Shown piece after piece: positions 9,022 through 17,319 of a stretch of DNA of 64,000 bases; within the stretch, counting starts at the first letter, position 1; each line of letters starts with the position of its first letter. The stretch is from Oceanobacillus profundus (GTDB lineage Bacteria > Bacillota > Bacilli > Bacillales > Amphibacillaceae). The notes under the pieces were generated by a model. That model saw nothing but the letters and a program-made list of their open reading frames with translations, was not told the DNA's origin and ran no database searches. The stretch is from assembly GCF_003515705.1 (NCBI RefSeq), contig NZ_QWEH01000003.1, positions 300,957 through 364,956 of the forward strand, given 5' to 3'. The position numbers were made by a program, and so were the translations under genes.

Positions 9022-9495
9022 ATGAAGCAGGACATACCACTGCAAGACTTGGCTCAAGCGCTTTTCGCTATTAATCGCCATGCAAAAACAGCACCTGAAC
9101 CAAAGCATTTATATCAAATTAAAAAAGCAACAATCAATAAATTATTGGACGAAAATAGAGCTGAAAAAATAGGTCTACATTTTTCAGATCATCCAAAGCG
9201 CAGTAATCAACATTCAACATTACTTGTGAAAGTAGATGATTATTTTTTCCATGTACCTCCATCAAAGGAAGACTTCAAACAGCTAAAACATCTTGGTTCC
9301 CTTGACCAAAACTATCGGAACCCCCAATCAAAGATGTCATTATCTCAAGCGAAACGGATTGTCTACCGATTTATTGATTGGAAACCGGAAAAGAAAGAGC
9401 AGCATAGGCAAAAACGTTACACTTCATCCTACTATACTCCTTCCGCACTAGGAAAAATGGAATGGCCTCCAACTAGTTCACGTCGTAATTCGTAA
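9022..9495 (+). CDS. ykyB: YkyB family protein
   Basis: 157 residues, close to B. subtilis YkyB (about 154). Shared features are the N-terminal INRHAKTAPEPKHLY segment, KIGLHFSDHP, the DYYFHxPPxKEDF-type block and YRNPQSKMSLSQAK. The function of the family is not established. The upstream in-frame ATG at 9004 is rejected because AAAGGAG (9008-9014) is the ribosome site for 9022, eight bases away. In B. subtilis ykyB also lies between patA and ykuE, so this is conserved gene order. No signal peptide or membrane span is seen. Confidence 0.88.
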   Translation: MKQDIPLQDLAQALFAINRHAKTAPEPKHLYQIKKATINKLLDENRAEKIGLHFSDHPKRSNQHSTLLVKVDDYFFHVPPSKEDFKQLKHLGSLDQNYRNPQSKMSLSQAKRIVYRFIDWKPEKKEQHRQKRYTSSYYTPSALGKMEWPPTSSRRNS

Positions 9496-9562
9496 CTCCA
9501 ACTCCTGTATGTTTATTCCTTATTGACTTAAGGGTATCACACAATCAAAGGAGGAGTTTACC

Positions 9563-9763
9563 ATGCAAGAGCTTCAAAATTTTGTTTATGAATTGCAACG
9601 CTACGCGGATCAAACACACACCTTGAAGGACGCGTTTGAGAAGCTCTCCGAAACAGAGAAAGAGTTAGTAATGAATGTAGCCCCACCAAGGTTAAAAGCA
9701 CCTAACGAATATTTCCAGCCCGTATATGAGTGGCTGGAAGCAATCCATCGATTACGAGAATAA
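9563..9763 (+). CDS. small hypothetical protein, 66 residues
   Basis: A strong AAAGGAGGAG site sits nine bases before the ATG and a clean terminator follows, so this is very likely a real gene. The product is amphipathic and charged, mostly helical, with no cysteine and no membrane span (QELQNFVYELQRYADQ near the N-terminus, PPRLKAPNEYF in the middle). I do not recognise the family. It lies 67 bases after ykyB without an obvious terminator between, so the two may share a transcript. Confidence 0.7.
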   Translation: MQELQNFVYELQRYADQTHTLKDAFEKLSETEKELVMNVAPPRLKAPNEYFQPVYEWLEAIHRLRE

Positions 9764-9770
9764 AATGGTT

Positions 9771-9807
9771 AAAGCACATTGCAGTCTAAACTGCATGTGC
9801 TTTTTTT
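9771..9807 (+). terminator. terminator after the 66-residue gene
   Basis: Stem AAAGCACATTGCAG / CTGCATGTGCTTT (one bulge) followed by seven T residues. Confidence 0.88.
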
Positions 9808-9939
9808 ATGGAAATTATATAGGGTGTTTCTCTACGTACCGTTTACTAAACAGCCACGTTCAAATTGATATATCATCAATCAGACCGCTTGCACTTTTGT
9901 TCACCTTTTTCTATTTAGTTGGATTTAAACTTATCTATG

Positions 9940-10263
9940 TTAATTTATAATAAAATGCTTAATCAATATCGCGATTGATAAGAGGAATCCAAATAAGGAT
10001 ATGCTTTGAAGTGCAATTTTTGCCACTTCCATCTCATTCCCGACTATTAAGTCTATTCCAGAAACGATAGCTATGATAAATAAGCTACTGATAGTGTAGA
10101 TAAGAAGTCTATCAAATTTCATTTGAACTACCCATATAATAAGTGATTTCACACAAAAATATAGAATCAGTATACTTACAAGGCCACAAAATAAATAAAC
10201 ATAATTCGCATCAAAACCAACATTACCAATATGGATAAATGACATTAGTTCAATGTGCTTCAA
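9940..10263 (-). CDS. hypothetical small membrane protein, 107 residues
   Basis: The translation has about three hydrophobic segments (YVYLFCGLVSILILYF, LLIYTISSLFIIAIVSGI, LFGFLLSIAILIKHF), suggesting an integral membrane protein. GGGAGCGG lies before the ATG. I recognise no family; the layout resembles small DUF-type membrane proteins. It is divergent from the EamA transporter, with 130 bases between start codons. Support is moderate: the hydrophobic pattern is coherent and the frame is free of stops, but there is no conserved motif. Confidence 0.5.
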   Translation of the reverse strand: MKHIELMSFIHIGNVGFDANYVYLFCGLVSILILYFCVKSLIIWVVQMKFDRLLIYTISSLFIIAIVSGIDLIVGNEMEVAKIALQSISLFGFLLSIAILIKHFIIN

Positions 10264-10393
10264 TCCGCTCCCATCCCTCCGAAACTGTTTATTTAACCAT
10301 TCTTTCCAATGTTTTTATTTCATATACTTTATTCGTTTCATTCTTTTGCTATACTCTAAGATAAATACGATGAGAACAAGGAGGGAATATGGA

Positions 10394-11305
10394 TTGAATA
10401 AACCTATATTATTTATTATTTTGGGTGCTGCACTCTGGGGAACAATTGGCTGGTTTGTGAAACATCTTTACGCTTTTGGTTTCACTCCAATGGAAGTTGT
10501 TACTTTACGAGTATGGTCTTCAGCTATTATATTAATTATATACATGCTTAGCCTTTCACCGAGCAATCTGAAGTTAAAGCATTATAGCGACGTTAAATAT
10601 TTCATCGGGACTGGAGTATGCAGTATAATATTTTTTAATTACTGTATGTTTACTGCCATTGAATTGTCTACTATACCGATAGCTACAGCACTGTTATATA
10701 CTGGACCAACTTTTGTAACAATTATTTCCTTTTTCTTATTTAAAGAGCCTTTCACACGCATCAAATTTATTGCCCTTTTTATGACTTTATTGGGAACGTG
10801 TTTAGTGGTTGGCTTATCACCAGGAAATTTGAATAACCTTGACTTCGCAAGTATATTATTTGGTCTTGGTTCTGGTTTGGGATATGCACTATACAGTATT
10901 TTCAGCAAATATTCCTTACAAAAGTATTCCAGTTTACAAGTAACGTCATTTACATTTATTGTTGCTGCAGTGACACTTCTACCCTTTTTTCCATATCAGG
11001 AAAAGTTCTCATTGCTGCTCGATGCAACAGCTTTATTCTATGCAATAGGGCTCGGCATTTTGCCAACTGCATTGGCATACATACTCTATACGTATGGCTT
11101 ACAGTATACAGAAGCCTCAAAAGCTTCTATCTTATCAACTATCGAACCAGTTGTAGCAACACTAATTGGTATATTTATTTTTCTAGAGACCTTTACATTT
11201 GTACAAATGCTAGGTATGGGCTGTATTATTGGAGCTGTGCTGATCGTCCAGCTCTACGGGAGAAACAAACGAGTCTATAAACAAAAGAGCAAATCTATCC
11301 TTTAA
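10394..11305 (+). CDS. EamA/DMT-family transporter
   Basis: 303 residues from a TTG start at 10394, nine bases after AAGGAGG (10377-10383). An ATG at 10370 would put the ribosome site inside the gene, and an even longer frame starting at 10253 has no site. The protein has ten predicted spans arranged as two EamA repeats (LGAALWGTIGWFVKHL at the start; LGSGLGYALYSIFSKYS opening the second). Such DMT proteins move amino acids or other metabolites across the cytoplasmic membrane, usually as exporters. The substrate cannot be told from sequence. Single gene, no visible terminator. Confidence 0.85.
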   Translation: MNKPILFIILGAALWGTIGWFVKHLYAFGFTPMEVVTLRVWSSAIILIIYMLSLSPSNLKLKHYSDVKYFIGTGVCSIIFFNYCMFTAIELSTIPIATALLYTGPTFVTIISFFLFKEPFTRIKFIALFMTLLGTCLVVGLSPGNLNNLDFASILFGLGSGLGYALYSIFSKYSLQKYSSLQVTSFTFIVAAVTLLPFFPYQEKFSLLLDATALFYAIGLGILPTALAYILYTYGLQYTEASKASILSTIEPVVATLIGIFIFLETFTFVQMLGMGCIIGAVLIVQLYGRNKRVYKQKSKSIL

Positions 11306-11348
11306 CGGTTAGTGAAATAATTTTATTCAAAATATCATATAGTACCTT

Positions 11349-11584
11349 TTCAAAAAAGAGGATAAAAGGAACCAAAAATTCAAGAAGTTTTGAGTACCGG
11401 GCTTCTACATGATATAGACGTTTTTACAAAAGTTCATTGCATCCTTTAACATGTGATGAATGGAAAAACAAAACAACGAGTTTACACAGATTGTGGTGAC
11501 TTTGACATTTTATACATGTCGGTCTTAGTTGAATGTCTTCTGCTCTCGCCGTGTCATTTTTCTCGGACTTTTTTGAACATCCTC
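11349..11584 (-). repeat. dispersed intergenic repeat, family A, copy 1
   Basis: Read on the minus strand it begins GAGGATGTTCAAAAAAGTCC, passes a GACCGACA segment and ends in a GGTACTCAAAAC...TCCTTTTATCCTC block next to TTTTTTGAA. The same beginning and end occur at 38670-38928 and 43390-43565 on the plus strand. The ends are imperfect inverted repeats around GTTCAAAAAAG, as in a MITE. It codes for nothing evident. Confidence 0.65.
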
Positions 11585-11594
11585 ATATATACAC

Positions 11595-11623
11595 AAAAGC
11601 AGGAATGTTTTCACATCCTGCTC
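11595..11623 (-). terminator. terminator of the fbpB-like gene
   Basis: Hairpin AGCAGGATG / CATTCCTGCT with a short T tract on the minus strand, just past the stop at 11635. Confidence 0.6.
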
Positions 11624-11634
11624 TATGTAACTCC

Positions 11635-11796
11635 TTAACGATTCATTTCAAGATCCTTATTTCGGAGAGCTTTTACATTTGCTTCTTGCCTTTTCTCTAA
11701 ACGCATCTCTATTTGTGTAATTCTCTCTTCGTCATTTAATAGATCTTGCTTATTTTGCTTAACTAGTTGTTCAAAATTTAATGCTCTAGGTCTCAT
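11635..11796 (-). CDS. FbpB-family small basic protein
   Basis: 53 residues starting MRPRALNFEQLVKQNKQDLL and continuing as a charged helix (DEERITQIEMRLEKRQ). This is the pattern of the Fur-regulated basic protein B family (Fur_reg_FbpB). In B. subtilis FbpB acts with the FsrA small RNA in sparing iron. AAGGAGTG lies eight bases before the ATG. A TATAAT (complement, about 11828-11833) could be its -10. I do not see a clear 19-base Fur box, so iron control here is only inferred. Confidence 0.75.
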   Translation of the reverse strand: MRPRALNFEQLVKQNKQDLLNDEERITQIEMRLEKRQEANVKALRNKDLEMNR

Positions 11797-11946
11797 CTGT
11801 TACACTCCTTATAATGTTCTAACTATATTATACCTCAAATTAATCGTTATAAATCGAAATTATTTGAACATTTTATTAAAAAATTGTCACACTTCTTCAA
11901 AATTTTGTCATATTATATTATTTTACAAGAAAAGGCGGTAATTTCC

Positions 11947-13110
11947 ATGCAATCTTTAATCAATAGTAATGTTAAAAATATCCAAATATCAGGTATCCGA
12001 CGATTTTTTCAAATGGTTGCCGACGAAAAGGATGTAGTCCAACTCACAATTGGTCAACCCGACTTCCACACACCAGATTATGTAAAAACAGCAGCATCAG
12101 ATGCAATATTCCAAAATAAAACGACGTATACACATAATGCTGGTATTATCGAATTAAGAAAGGCTATCGCTTCATTCAATGAAACAAATTATGGAATCAG
12201 TTATAATCCAGCTTCAGAGATTATTGTAACTACCGGTGCTTCACAAGCAATTGATATTACATTTCGCACGATTCTTTCTCCGGGAGATGAAGTCATTTTA
12301 CCTGGACCAATCTATCCCGGTTACGAACCATTAATTACACTGGCAGGAGCCAAAGCTGTATTTGTCGATACAACTGGTTCTAATTTTAAACTAACCAAAC
12401 AAGCATTAGCCGAAAAGATTACACCAAAAACTAAATGCGTTGTCCTGCCATATCCCTCAAACCCTACAGGGGCATCTTTTACAAAAGCAGAATTACGAGA
12501 CTTAACCGATGCATTAAAGGATAAAGACATCTTTATTCTTGCAGATGAGATATACAGTGAATTACTTTTTGATAGAGAGCATATTTCGATTGCAAGTTTT
12601 CCATCAGTAAAAAATAAAACAATCGTTATTAATGGTTTATCCAAATCACATTCCATGACAGGTTTTCGTATCGGCTACGTTTTAGCTCCTGCCTGGATAA
12701 GTGAACATATCTTAAAAGTTCATCAATATAATGTTTCATGTGCCTCATCTATTAGTCAGTACGCAGCATTAGAAGCTCTAACACGTAATTCCAACAGTGT
12801 TCAGTTCATGCGGGAAGCATATAAAAAAAGAAGAGACTATGTATATGAACGTTTAAATCGAATGGGTTTAACCGTAGGCAATCCCGATGGAGCCTTTTAC
12901 TTTTTCCCTAAATTCCCAATTAAAGAAATGAGTTCGTTTGAACTCGGAATCGCTCTCGTCCAAAAAGGGAAAGTGGCTTTAGTTCCCGGCGATAGTTTCT
13001 CTTCATTGGGAGAAGGATACATGCGATTATCATATGCTTATAATCTGGATACCTTAACAGAAGGACTGAACCGAATTGAATCCTTTTTACAACACGAGCA
13101 GTTACTGTAA
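11947..13110 (+). CDS. patA: aminotransferase PatA (class I/II, PLP-dependent)
   Basis: 387 residues from the ATG at 11947, which follows AAAAGGCGGT. The longer frame from 11884 has no ribosome site. Fold-type I aminotransferase motifs are present: LTIGQPDFHTP, TTGASQAID, PGPIYPGYEP, YPSNPTGASF, ADEIYSEL and the PLP lysine in NGLSKSHSMTGFRIGY. It aligns well with B. subtilis PatA, which makes N-acetyl-LL-diaminopimelate by transamination. It would thus supply the step between DapH and DapL encoded at 3.4-5.2 kb. No operon partner is evident. Confidence 0.9.
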   Translation: MQSLINSNVKNIQISGIRRFFQMVADEKDVVQLTIGQPDFHTPDYVKTAASDAIFQNKTTYTHNAGIIELRKAIASFNETNYGISYNPASEIIVTTGASQAIDITFRTILSPGDEVILPGPIYPGYEPLITLAGAKAVFVDTTGSNFKLTKQALAEKITPKTKCVVLPYPSNPTGASFTKAELRDLTDALKDKDIFILADEIYSELLFDREHISIASFPSVKNKTIVINGLSKSHSMTGFRIGYVLAPAWISEHILKVHQYNVSCASSISQYAALEALTRNSNSVQFMREAYKKRRDYVYERLNRMGLTVGNPDGAFYFFPKFPIKEMSSFELGIALVQKGKVALVPGDSFSSLGEGYMRLSYAYNLDTLTEGLNRIESFLQHEQLL

Positions 13111-13148
13111 ATAGCAAAAGCTATATAAAATATCCACCCACATAGATA

Positions 13149-13325
13149 TTAGCTTTTCGTTGATGTTGTTTCTTGTTTTACTTTTTCATAAAGGTTTAAT
13201 AACCGATCAAGTTCTTGACTGATGTAGACAGATTCATTATCCGTAAATCCCTTTTTTAAAGCTACATCAGTCATTTTTTTACGCAAAAATTCAATACGAC
13301 TAAGAATATTTTCAGTAGATTCCAT
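13149..13325 (-). CDS. Spo0E-like Spo0A~P phosphatase
   Basis: 58 residues: MESTENILSRIEFLRKKM, a short linker, then the signature SQELDRLLNLYE. The Spo0E family (Spo0E, YisI, YnzD) has this size, two helices and the SxELD motif whose aspartate helps dephosphorylate Spo0A~P. The product should delay sporulation in the cytosol. It converges on patA. No strong ribosome site is seen (AATGTTATTTTAA precedes the ATG), so translation may be weak. The signature makes the family call firm; which member it corresponds to cannot be said. Confidence 0.82.
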   Translation of the reverse strand: MESTENILSRIEFLRKKMTDVALKKGFTDNESVYISQELDRLLNLYEKVKQETTSTKS

Positions 13326-13596
13326 TTAAAATAACATTCTCCATTCTTAACTAAATCTAATTTTCAATCATTTTCAGCAATAAGATAACAACCCAAAAAA
13401 TTTTCCTCTCCCGAAAACAAAACAAACGTTCTTATTATAATTTAGTATACTATTTATAATCAAAATTACCAAATAATTAGAACAAAACTCCGATTATTTC
13501 TTTGTACAGTAAAACCCTTACATAAGTTAAAGTTCGATTACTTCCTATGTCTGTGGTACTATTAATATTGAAACTTGTACAGGAGGGGTGACTTCT

Positions 13597-14121
13597 ATGT
13601 CGGAAGTCAAAAAGAAAAACGAATGGCTCGAATGGACGAAAGCTATCATTATAGCCATTTTAATCGCTCTTTTCCTTAGAACCTTTATCTTTGCGACCTC
13701 TATTGTAGAGGGGGAAAGTATGGATCCAACCTTAGAAGATGGAGAAAGAGTAATTTTTAATAAGATAATTTATATTTTAGGTGAACCAGACCGCGGAGAT
13801 GTTGTCATCATTCAAAGGCCGACTAAAAATTATGTAAAAAGAATTATTGGGTTGCCTGGTGAGACCATTGAAATAAACGGAAGCGATCTTATTATCGACG
13901 GTAAGAAATATGTCCAAACCTTTTTAACGGATGATGCACTTTATAAAACCGGAAATATCGGACCACTTACCATCCCACAGAACAGCTATTTTGTTATGGG
14001 TGATAATCGGGCAATTAGTAAGGATAGTCGAAATGGGCTCGGATTTATTCAAGCTGAGGAAATAATTGGGAGATCCGAATTAATTATATATCCATTCAGT
14101 GAATGGGCATTAACGAAATAA
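13597..14121 (+). CDS. lepB: type I signal peptidase (SipS/SipT type)
   Basis: 174 residues from the ATG at 13597, eight bases after AGGAGGGG. A GTG at 13588 overlaps that site and is rejected. One N-terminal membrane span (AIIIAILIALFLRTFIFA) is followed by the extracytoplasmic catalytic domain with the Ser/Lys dyad: S41 in VEGESMDPTL and K81 in NYVKRIIGLPGE. The later box MGDNRAISKDSRNGLG is also complete. It cleaves signal peptides from secreted pre-proteins at the outer face of the membrane. It is the short prokaryotic type, not the SipW type. Monocistronic, followed by a strong terminator. Confidence 0.93.
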   Translation: MSEVKKKNEWLEWTKAIIIAILIALFLRTFIFATSIVEGESMDPTLEDGERVIFNKIIYILGEPDRGDVVIIQRPTKNYVKRIIGLPGETIEINGSDLIIDGKKYVQTFLTDDALYKTGNIGPLTIPQNSYFVMGDNRAISKDSRNGLGFIQAEEIIGRSELIIYPFSEWALTK

Positions 14122-14143
14122 AAAATCATACGTATCCTTTTTT

Positions 14144-14173
14144 AAAGGGGCGGCTCTTCGCTGCCCCTTTTCC
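14144..14173 (+). terminator. terminator of lepB
   Basis: GC-rich stem AAAGGGGC / GCCCCTTT followed by TTCC; the inner loop GGCTCTTCGCT can pair further. Confidence 0.88.
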
Positions 14174-14175
14174 TA

Positions 14176-14256
14176 TTACTTTTCATTATCCAGCAAACAG
14201 TATCCTATGTTAAGCGCGAGAATTCCAAAACAAACTACACCAAATAAAATTTCCAT
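14176..14256 (-). CDS. possible 26-residue membrane peptide
   Basis: Open frame reading MEILFGVVCFGILALNIG then YCLLDNEK. The hydrophobic core would form one span. AAAGGGGTG lies about 10 bases before the ATG. Such peptides occur in Bacillaceae, but with no known family this remains a suggestion. Confidence 0.35.
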   Translation of the reverse strand: MEILFGVVCFGILALNIGYCLLDNEK

Positions 14257-14545
14257 CGATGTGGCACCCCTTTCATTTTACCTAACTGCTAACTTTACAA
14301 TAATATATCTTAAACTTCCTCTATCATACCAATATCCTCACCCTAAATAAAGCAAAATATGATAAAATCATATAAGGAAATCTCAAGCAATTTAATTAGC
14401 TTTATATTAAAACAAAACATTCAATGGTACTATTTTATAAAACAAAAACCTTGTCAGGCAATGTTTTTAACGGTTACCAAGCTTGTCATTTCTTAGACAA
14501 CACGAAGCACGGTATATGTGCAGTTAAAGCTGGAGGTGGCTTATC

Positions 14546-15706
14546 ATGTTCCACTGCCCTTATTGCGGCACCAACGTAAAGGAAAAGGAACAATATTGTA
14601 TTAAATGTGGTAGACCGTTACCAAATGATATAGAAAGCCGAATTTTTAATAAAAAGAAATTCAATAAATTCTGGCTTGTTCCAATAATCGTTGCTTTTCT
14701 TATTACCTCCTTTTCAGGGGTATATCACTTAATTTTAAAAAATCAAACTGCTGATGCTAAAGAGCTATATGCACAAGGGGAACAGCAATTCACAGAAGGG
14801 AACTATGAAGAAGCACAAAAGCTTTTCTCAAAATCGATCGATGTTCACCATAATTTTGAACAAGCAGAAACATCACTTAAGTTCTCTGATATTGCCATAC
14901 AGATTGAGGAATCGTTAAATGATGCAAAACACTTACAAGAGGAAAAACGTTTCCAAGAAGCCAACACCATCATACATGATGCATCTGCGCTTTTAAATAA
15001 TTATAATGGCTTAGCAGTTGACCAAATGATTAACCAAATAGAAACTGTCCGCAGCCATTTAAAAATCGCAGAGCTCACACATTACTTAGAGCAAGATCCT
15101 ACTATCGATGACTTAAAGATTATGCTTTGGGATACAGAAGCTATTAATCACGAGGGGGCGGACGAGCTTACACAGACAATACGTAACCAGATCATTGATT
15201 ATTCCTTCACAAAAGCAAGTGAACAACTGAACCAAAAACAGTTTAATGATGCACTATTGTTAGTAGAAGACGGATTAAAATATGCACCAGAATCAGAAAA
15301 GCTTGATAGTCTTCAAATAACGATTGGAAAAGAGAAAACTGCATTTGAAACAGCTGTTCAGCAACGTATTGAGCAAGCAATGAATAGTGCTGCACAGGAA
15401 AATGAGTTAAATGAAAATGATGCGATTGAGCTCGTTTCTGCAAGTATAAAAAAGGATAAGCAAGACAACATCTTTGTTCAAGGCAAGGTAAAGAGCGTTG
15501 CCACTGTGCCGGTACACTCGGTGGTTATTGAATACACAATCAAAGAAAAAGATGGCTCGGAAATTCTGACGAACGAGGTTGTTACATTTCCAGATGTCCT
15601 CTATCCCGATGAAACTGGTAAATTTGAATTCACACATTATGATTTAGATAAAAAACCGAGCAATCTTGAAATAAAGATAAGTAAAATTACATGGTATACA
15701 GAATAA
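14546..15706 (+). CDS. zinc-ribbon, membrane-anchored TPR-like protein
   Basis: 386 residues. The N-terminus is a double CxxC zinc ribbon (CPYCGTNV, then CIKCGRPLP), followed by one membrane span (about 46-65, WLVPIIVAFLITSFSG). The outer part has helical TPR-like repeats (AKELYAQGEQQFTEGNYEEA; a similar unit near KQFNDALLLVEDGLKYAP). The C-terminal about 90 residues form a beta-rich FxLYD-like domain (FVQGKVKSVATVPVHSV, LYPDETGKFEF). GGAGGTGGC precedes the ATG. It is followed 77 bases later by a trypsin-like membrane protease, suggesting an envelope sensor-protease pair. The function is unknown. Confidence 0.75.
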   Translation: MFHCPYCGTNVKEKEQYCIKCGRPLPNDIESRIFNKKKFNKFWLVPIIVAFLITSFSGVYHLILKNQTADAKELYAQGEQQFTEGNYEEAQKLFSKSIDVHHNFEQAETSLKFSDIAIQIEESLNDAKHLQEEKRFQEANTIIHDASALLNNYNGLAVDQMINQIETVRSHLKIAELTHYLEQDPTIDDLKIMLWDTEAINHEGADELTQTIRNQIIDYSFTKASEQLNQKQFNDALLLVEDGLKYAPESEKLDSLQITIGKEKTAFETAVQQRIEQAMNSAAQENELNENDAIELVSASIKKDKQDNIFVQGKVKSVATVPVHSVVIEYTIKEKDGSEILTNEVVTFPDVLYPDETGKFEFTHYDLDKKPSNLEIKISKITWYTE

Positions 15707-15783
15707 TTCGAAGCAAAAAACGAGTTCAAAAAAAAGGATTAAATACAAGCTCTATAATAGTACCATCAACGAGGTGAACATCT

Positions 15784-16923
15784 ATGCGAAGCAGGCGACA
15801 CCTGCCTATTATTACATCGGTCATCATATTAATCATCGGCACGATTGTAATCTTTAATTTTCATAGTAACTGGAAAGCACAAGAAATTCCAATAAATAAT
15901 CCAATGGTAACCAAAATTACACAGGATCTGGCGGCAATCGATTTAAAATCGATTATTCATGAAGCCGAAAAAACGGTCATACAAATTGAAGGTCAGAATG
16001 AGCAAAGTACCTTTACTGGTTCCGGTTTTCTATATAATGAAAAAGGTGACATTATTACCAATGCACATGTTATTAAAGATGCGGATGCAATTTACGTTCG
16101 TACCGCCAACGCCCAAATATATCCTGCTGCTGTCGTAGGAATCGGTGAAGATATTGATGTTGCTGTTATTCGAGTACCACAGTTAGCCAGTCGGACTCCC
16201 CTTTCTATTGCAACAGAACACATAGCTGAAATTGGCGATGAAGTAATTGCGCTTGGGAGCCCGCATGGCTTTCAAAATACAGTAACACTTGGTATTATTT
16301 CTGGTAGTGATCGTCATTTTAATGTGGACGGATATAATTACTCAAATGTTTACCAAATTTCAGCACAAATTTCTCAGGGGAATAGCGGTGGTCCATTAAT
16401 CAAACGAGAAACTGGTGAAATTATTGGTATTAATTCTGTAGGAACACAAGACGGTACAATTGGTTTTAGCATTCCAATTGTCGAGGTGCTGGACCAGATC
16501 ACACAATGGTCAAATGAAGCACAGAACGAACAGCTTGAATTCTCAAGTATTACAGACCTTATTCGTTCTTCTGATTCCGAGCAAGTACTTGATGGAGCAG
16601 TGTACTTAACCGAATACTTTTTAGAGAATATATCTATCCGCGACTATGTTGGAGCATATACTCTGCTTGGAAGTTCACTCCAATTGGATTCCTCCTATCA
16701 GGAATTCAGAAACAGGTATATTAACATCGTATCACTTGATTTTTCTGAAGTGGATAGCACCATTATTGAGAACAATCGAATCAAGACAGTGGTCGATATA
16801 ACTATAGAACGGAATGTGCCGAATAAGCAGAAAACCAAAAAAGAAACGAAACCATATGAGTTTATTATAGGATATGAAAATGATCAATTAAAAATTCTCA
16901 GTTACAAGGAACAAGCTGAATAG
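15784..16923 (+). CDS. membrane-anchored trypsin-like (HtrA-type, S1C) serine protease without PDZ
   Basis: 379 residues. One N-terminal span (about 7-25) anchors an extracytoplasmic chymotrypsin-fold domain. The triad is visible as H95 (ITNAHVI), D125 (EDIDVAVIR) and S201 (QGNSGGPLI), with the usual GSGFLYN and LGSPHGF strands. A PDZ domain, standard in HtrA, is absent. Instead, residues about 240-379 form a beta-rich tail (VYLTEYFLENISIRDYVGAY, then VVDITIERNV) that I do not recognise. It sits 77 bases after the zinc-ribbon protein with its own GAGGTG site and is probably co-transcribed. It could process or degrade misfolded envelope proteins. Confidence 0.85.
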   Translation: MRSRRHLPIITSVIILIIGTIVIFNFHSNWKAQEIPINNPMVTKITQDLAAIDLKSIIHEAEKTVIQIEGQNEQSTFTGSGFLYNEKGDIITNAHVIKDADAIYVRTANAQIYPAAVVGIGEDIDVAVIRVPQLASRTPLSIATEHIAEIGDEVIALGSPHGFQNTVTLGIISGSDRHFNVDGYNYSNVYQISAQISQGNSGGPLIKRETGEIIGINSVGTQDGTIGFSIPIVEVLDQITQWSNEAQNEQLEFSSITDLIRSSDSEQVLDGAVYLTEYFLENISIRDYVGAYTLLGSSLQLDSSYQEFRNRYINIVSLDFSEVDSTIIENNRIKTVVDITIERNVPNKQKTKKETKPYEFIIGYENDQLKILSYKEQAE

Positions 16924-17005
16924 AATAGTTATATGTAAAGGACTTTGTAGATTTTGGCCTTAAACATGGCGAACTATAATTCTAAAAATTAGTGCAAACG
17001 TCTAT

Positions 17006-17032
17006 ACACAATTTCCCTAATTGCATAAAGTA
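17006..17032 (+). promoter_or_regulatory. sigma-K-type promoter of the YjcZ-family gene
   Basis: AC (17006-17007), 16-base spacer, CATAAAGTA (17024-17032): an exact fit to the mother-cell sigma-K consensus AC-N16/17-CATANNNTA, ending 28 bases before the start codon. Confidence 0.6.
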
Positions 17033-17060
17033 ATACTGTACAATCGGGAGGTGAAAAAGC

Positions 17061-17198
17061 ATGGGCTTTGGATATGGCGGATACGACTGTGGAGGAGGCT
17101 ACAACTACGGCTGCGGTGGTGGCTACGGAAGCAACTTCGCACTAATCGTTGTGCTTTTTATACTATTGATTATTGTAGGAGCTGCGTTTTACTGCTAA
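17061..17198 (+). CDS. YjcZ-family sporulation peptide
   Basis: 45 residues: a Gly/Tyr/Cys-rich head ([19 protein letters not shown]) and a hydrophobic tail [18 protein letters not shown]. This is the hallmark of the YjcZ family of small sporulation proteins in Bacillaceae. GGGAGGTG lies eight bases before the ATG. A sigma-K-type promoter precedes it and a terminator follows, so it should be made late in the mother cell and end up in the spore coat or outer membrane. Its exact role is not known. A paralogue is at 54570-54671. Confidence 0.85.
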   Translation: MGFGYGGYDCGGGYNYGCGGGYGSNFALIVVLFILLIIVGAAFYC

Positions 17199-17202
17199 TC
17201 AT

Positions 17203-17252
17203 TAAAAAAATGGCTTGTGCTAACCAACATATAGCACAAGCCACTTTTATTT
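17203..17252 (+). terminator. terminator of the YjcZ-family gene
   Basis: Perfect stem GGCTTGTGCTA / TAGCACAAGCC with A run before and ACTTTTATTTTT after; it may work in both directions. Confidence 0.85.
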
Positions 17253-17319
17253 TTATTTAAATGGAAGAAGTTGAATGCTGAATACCTTAACCTCATTGAC
17301 AACATTTTTTTGTCATTAT

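Noticed and set aside
10253..10393. Longer start for the EamA transporter
   Set aside because: The extra residues are not typical of the family and the only strong ribosome site serves the TTG at 10394.
11453..11638. 61-codon plus-strand frame
   Set aside because: Lies across the family A repeat and the terminator of the fbpB-like gene; no ribosome site.
17021..17260. 79-codon frame overlapping the YjcZ-family gene
   Set aside because: Different frame from the clearly recognisable YjcZ peptide, Arg/Trp-rich nonsense, no ribosome site.
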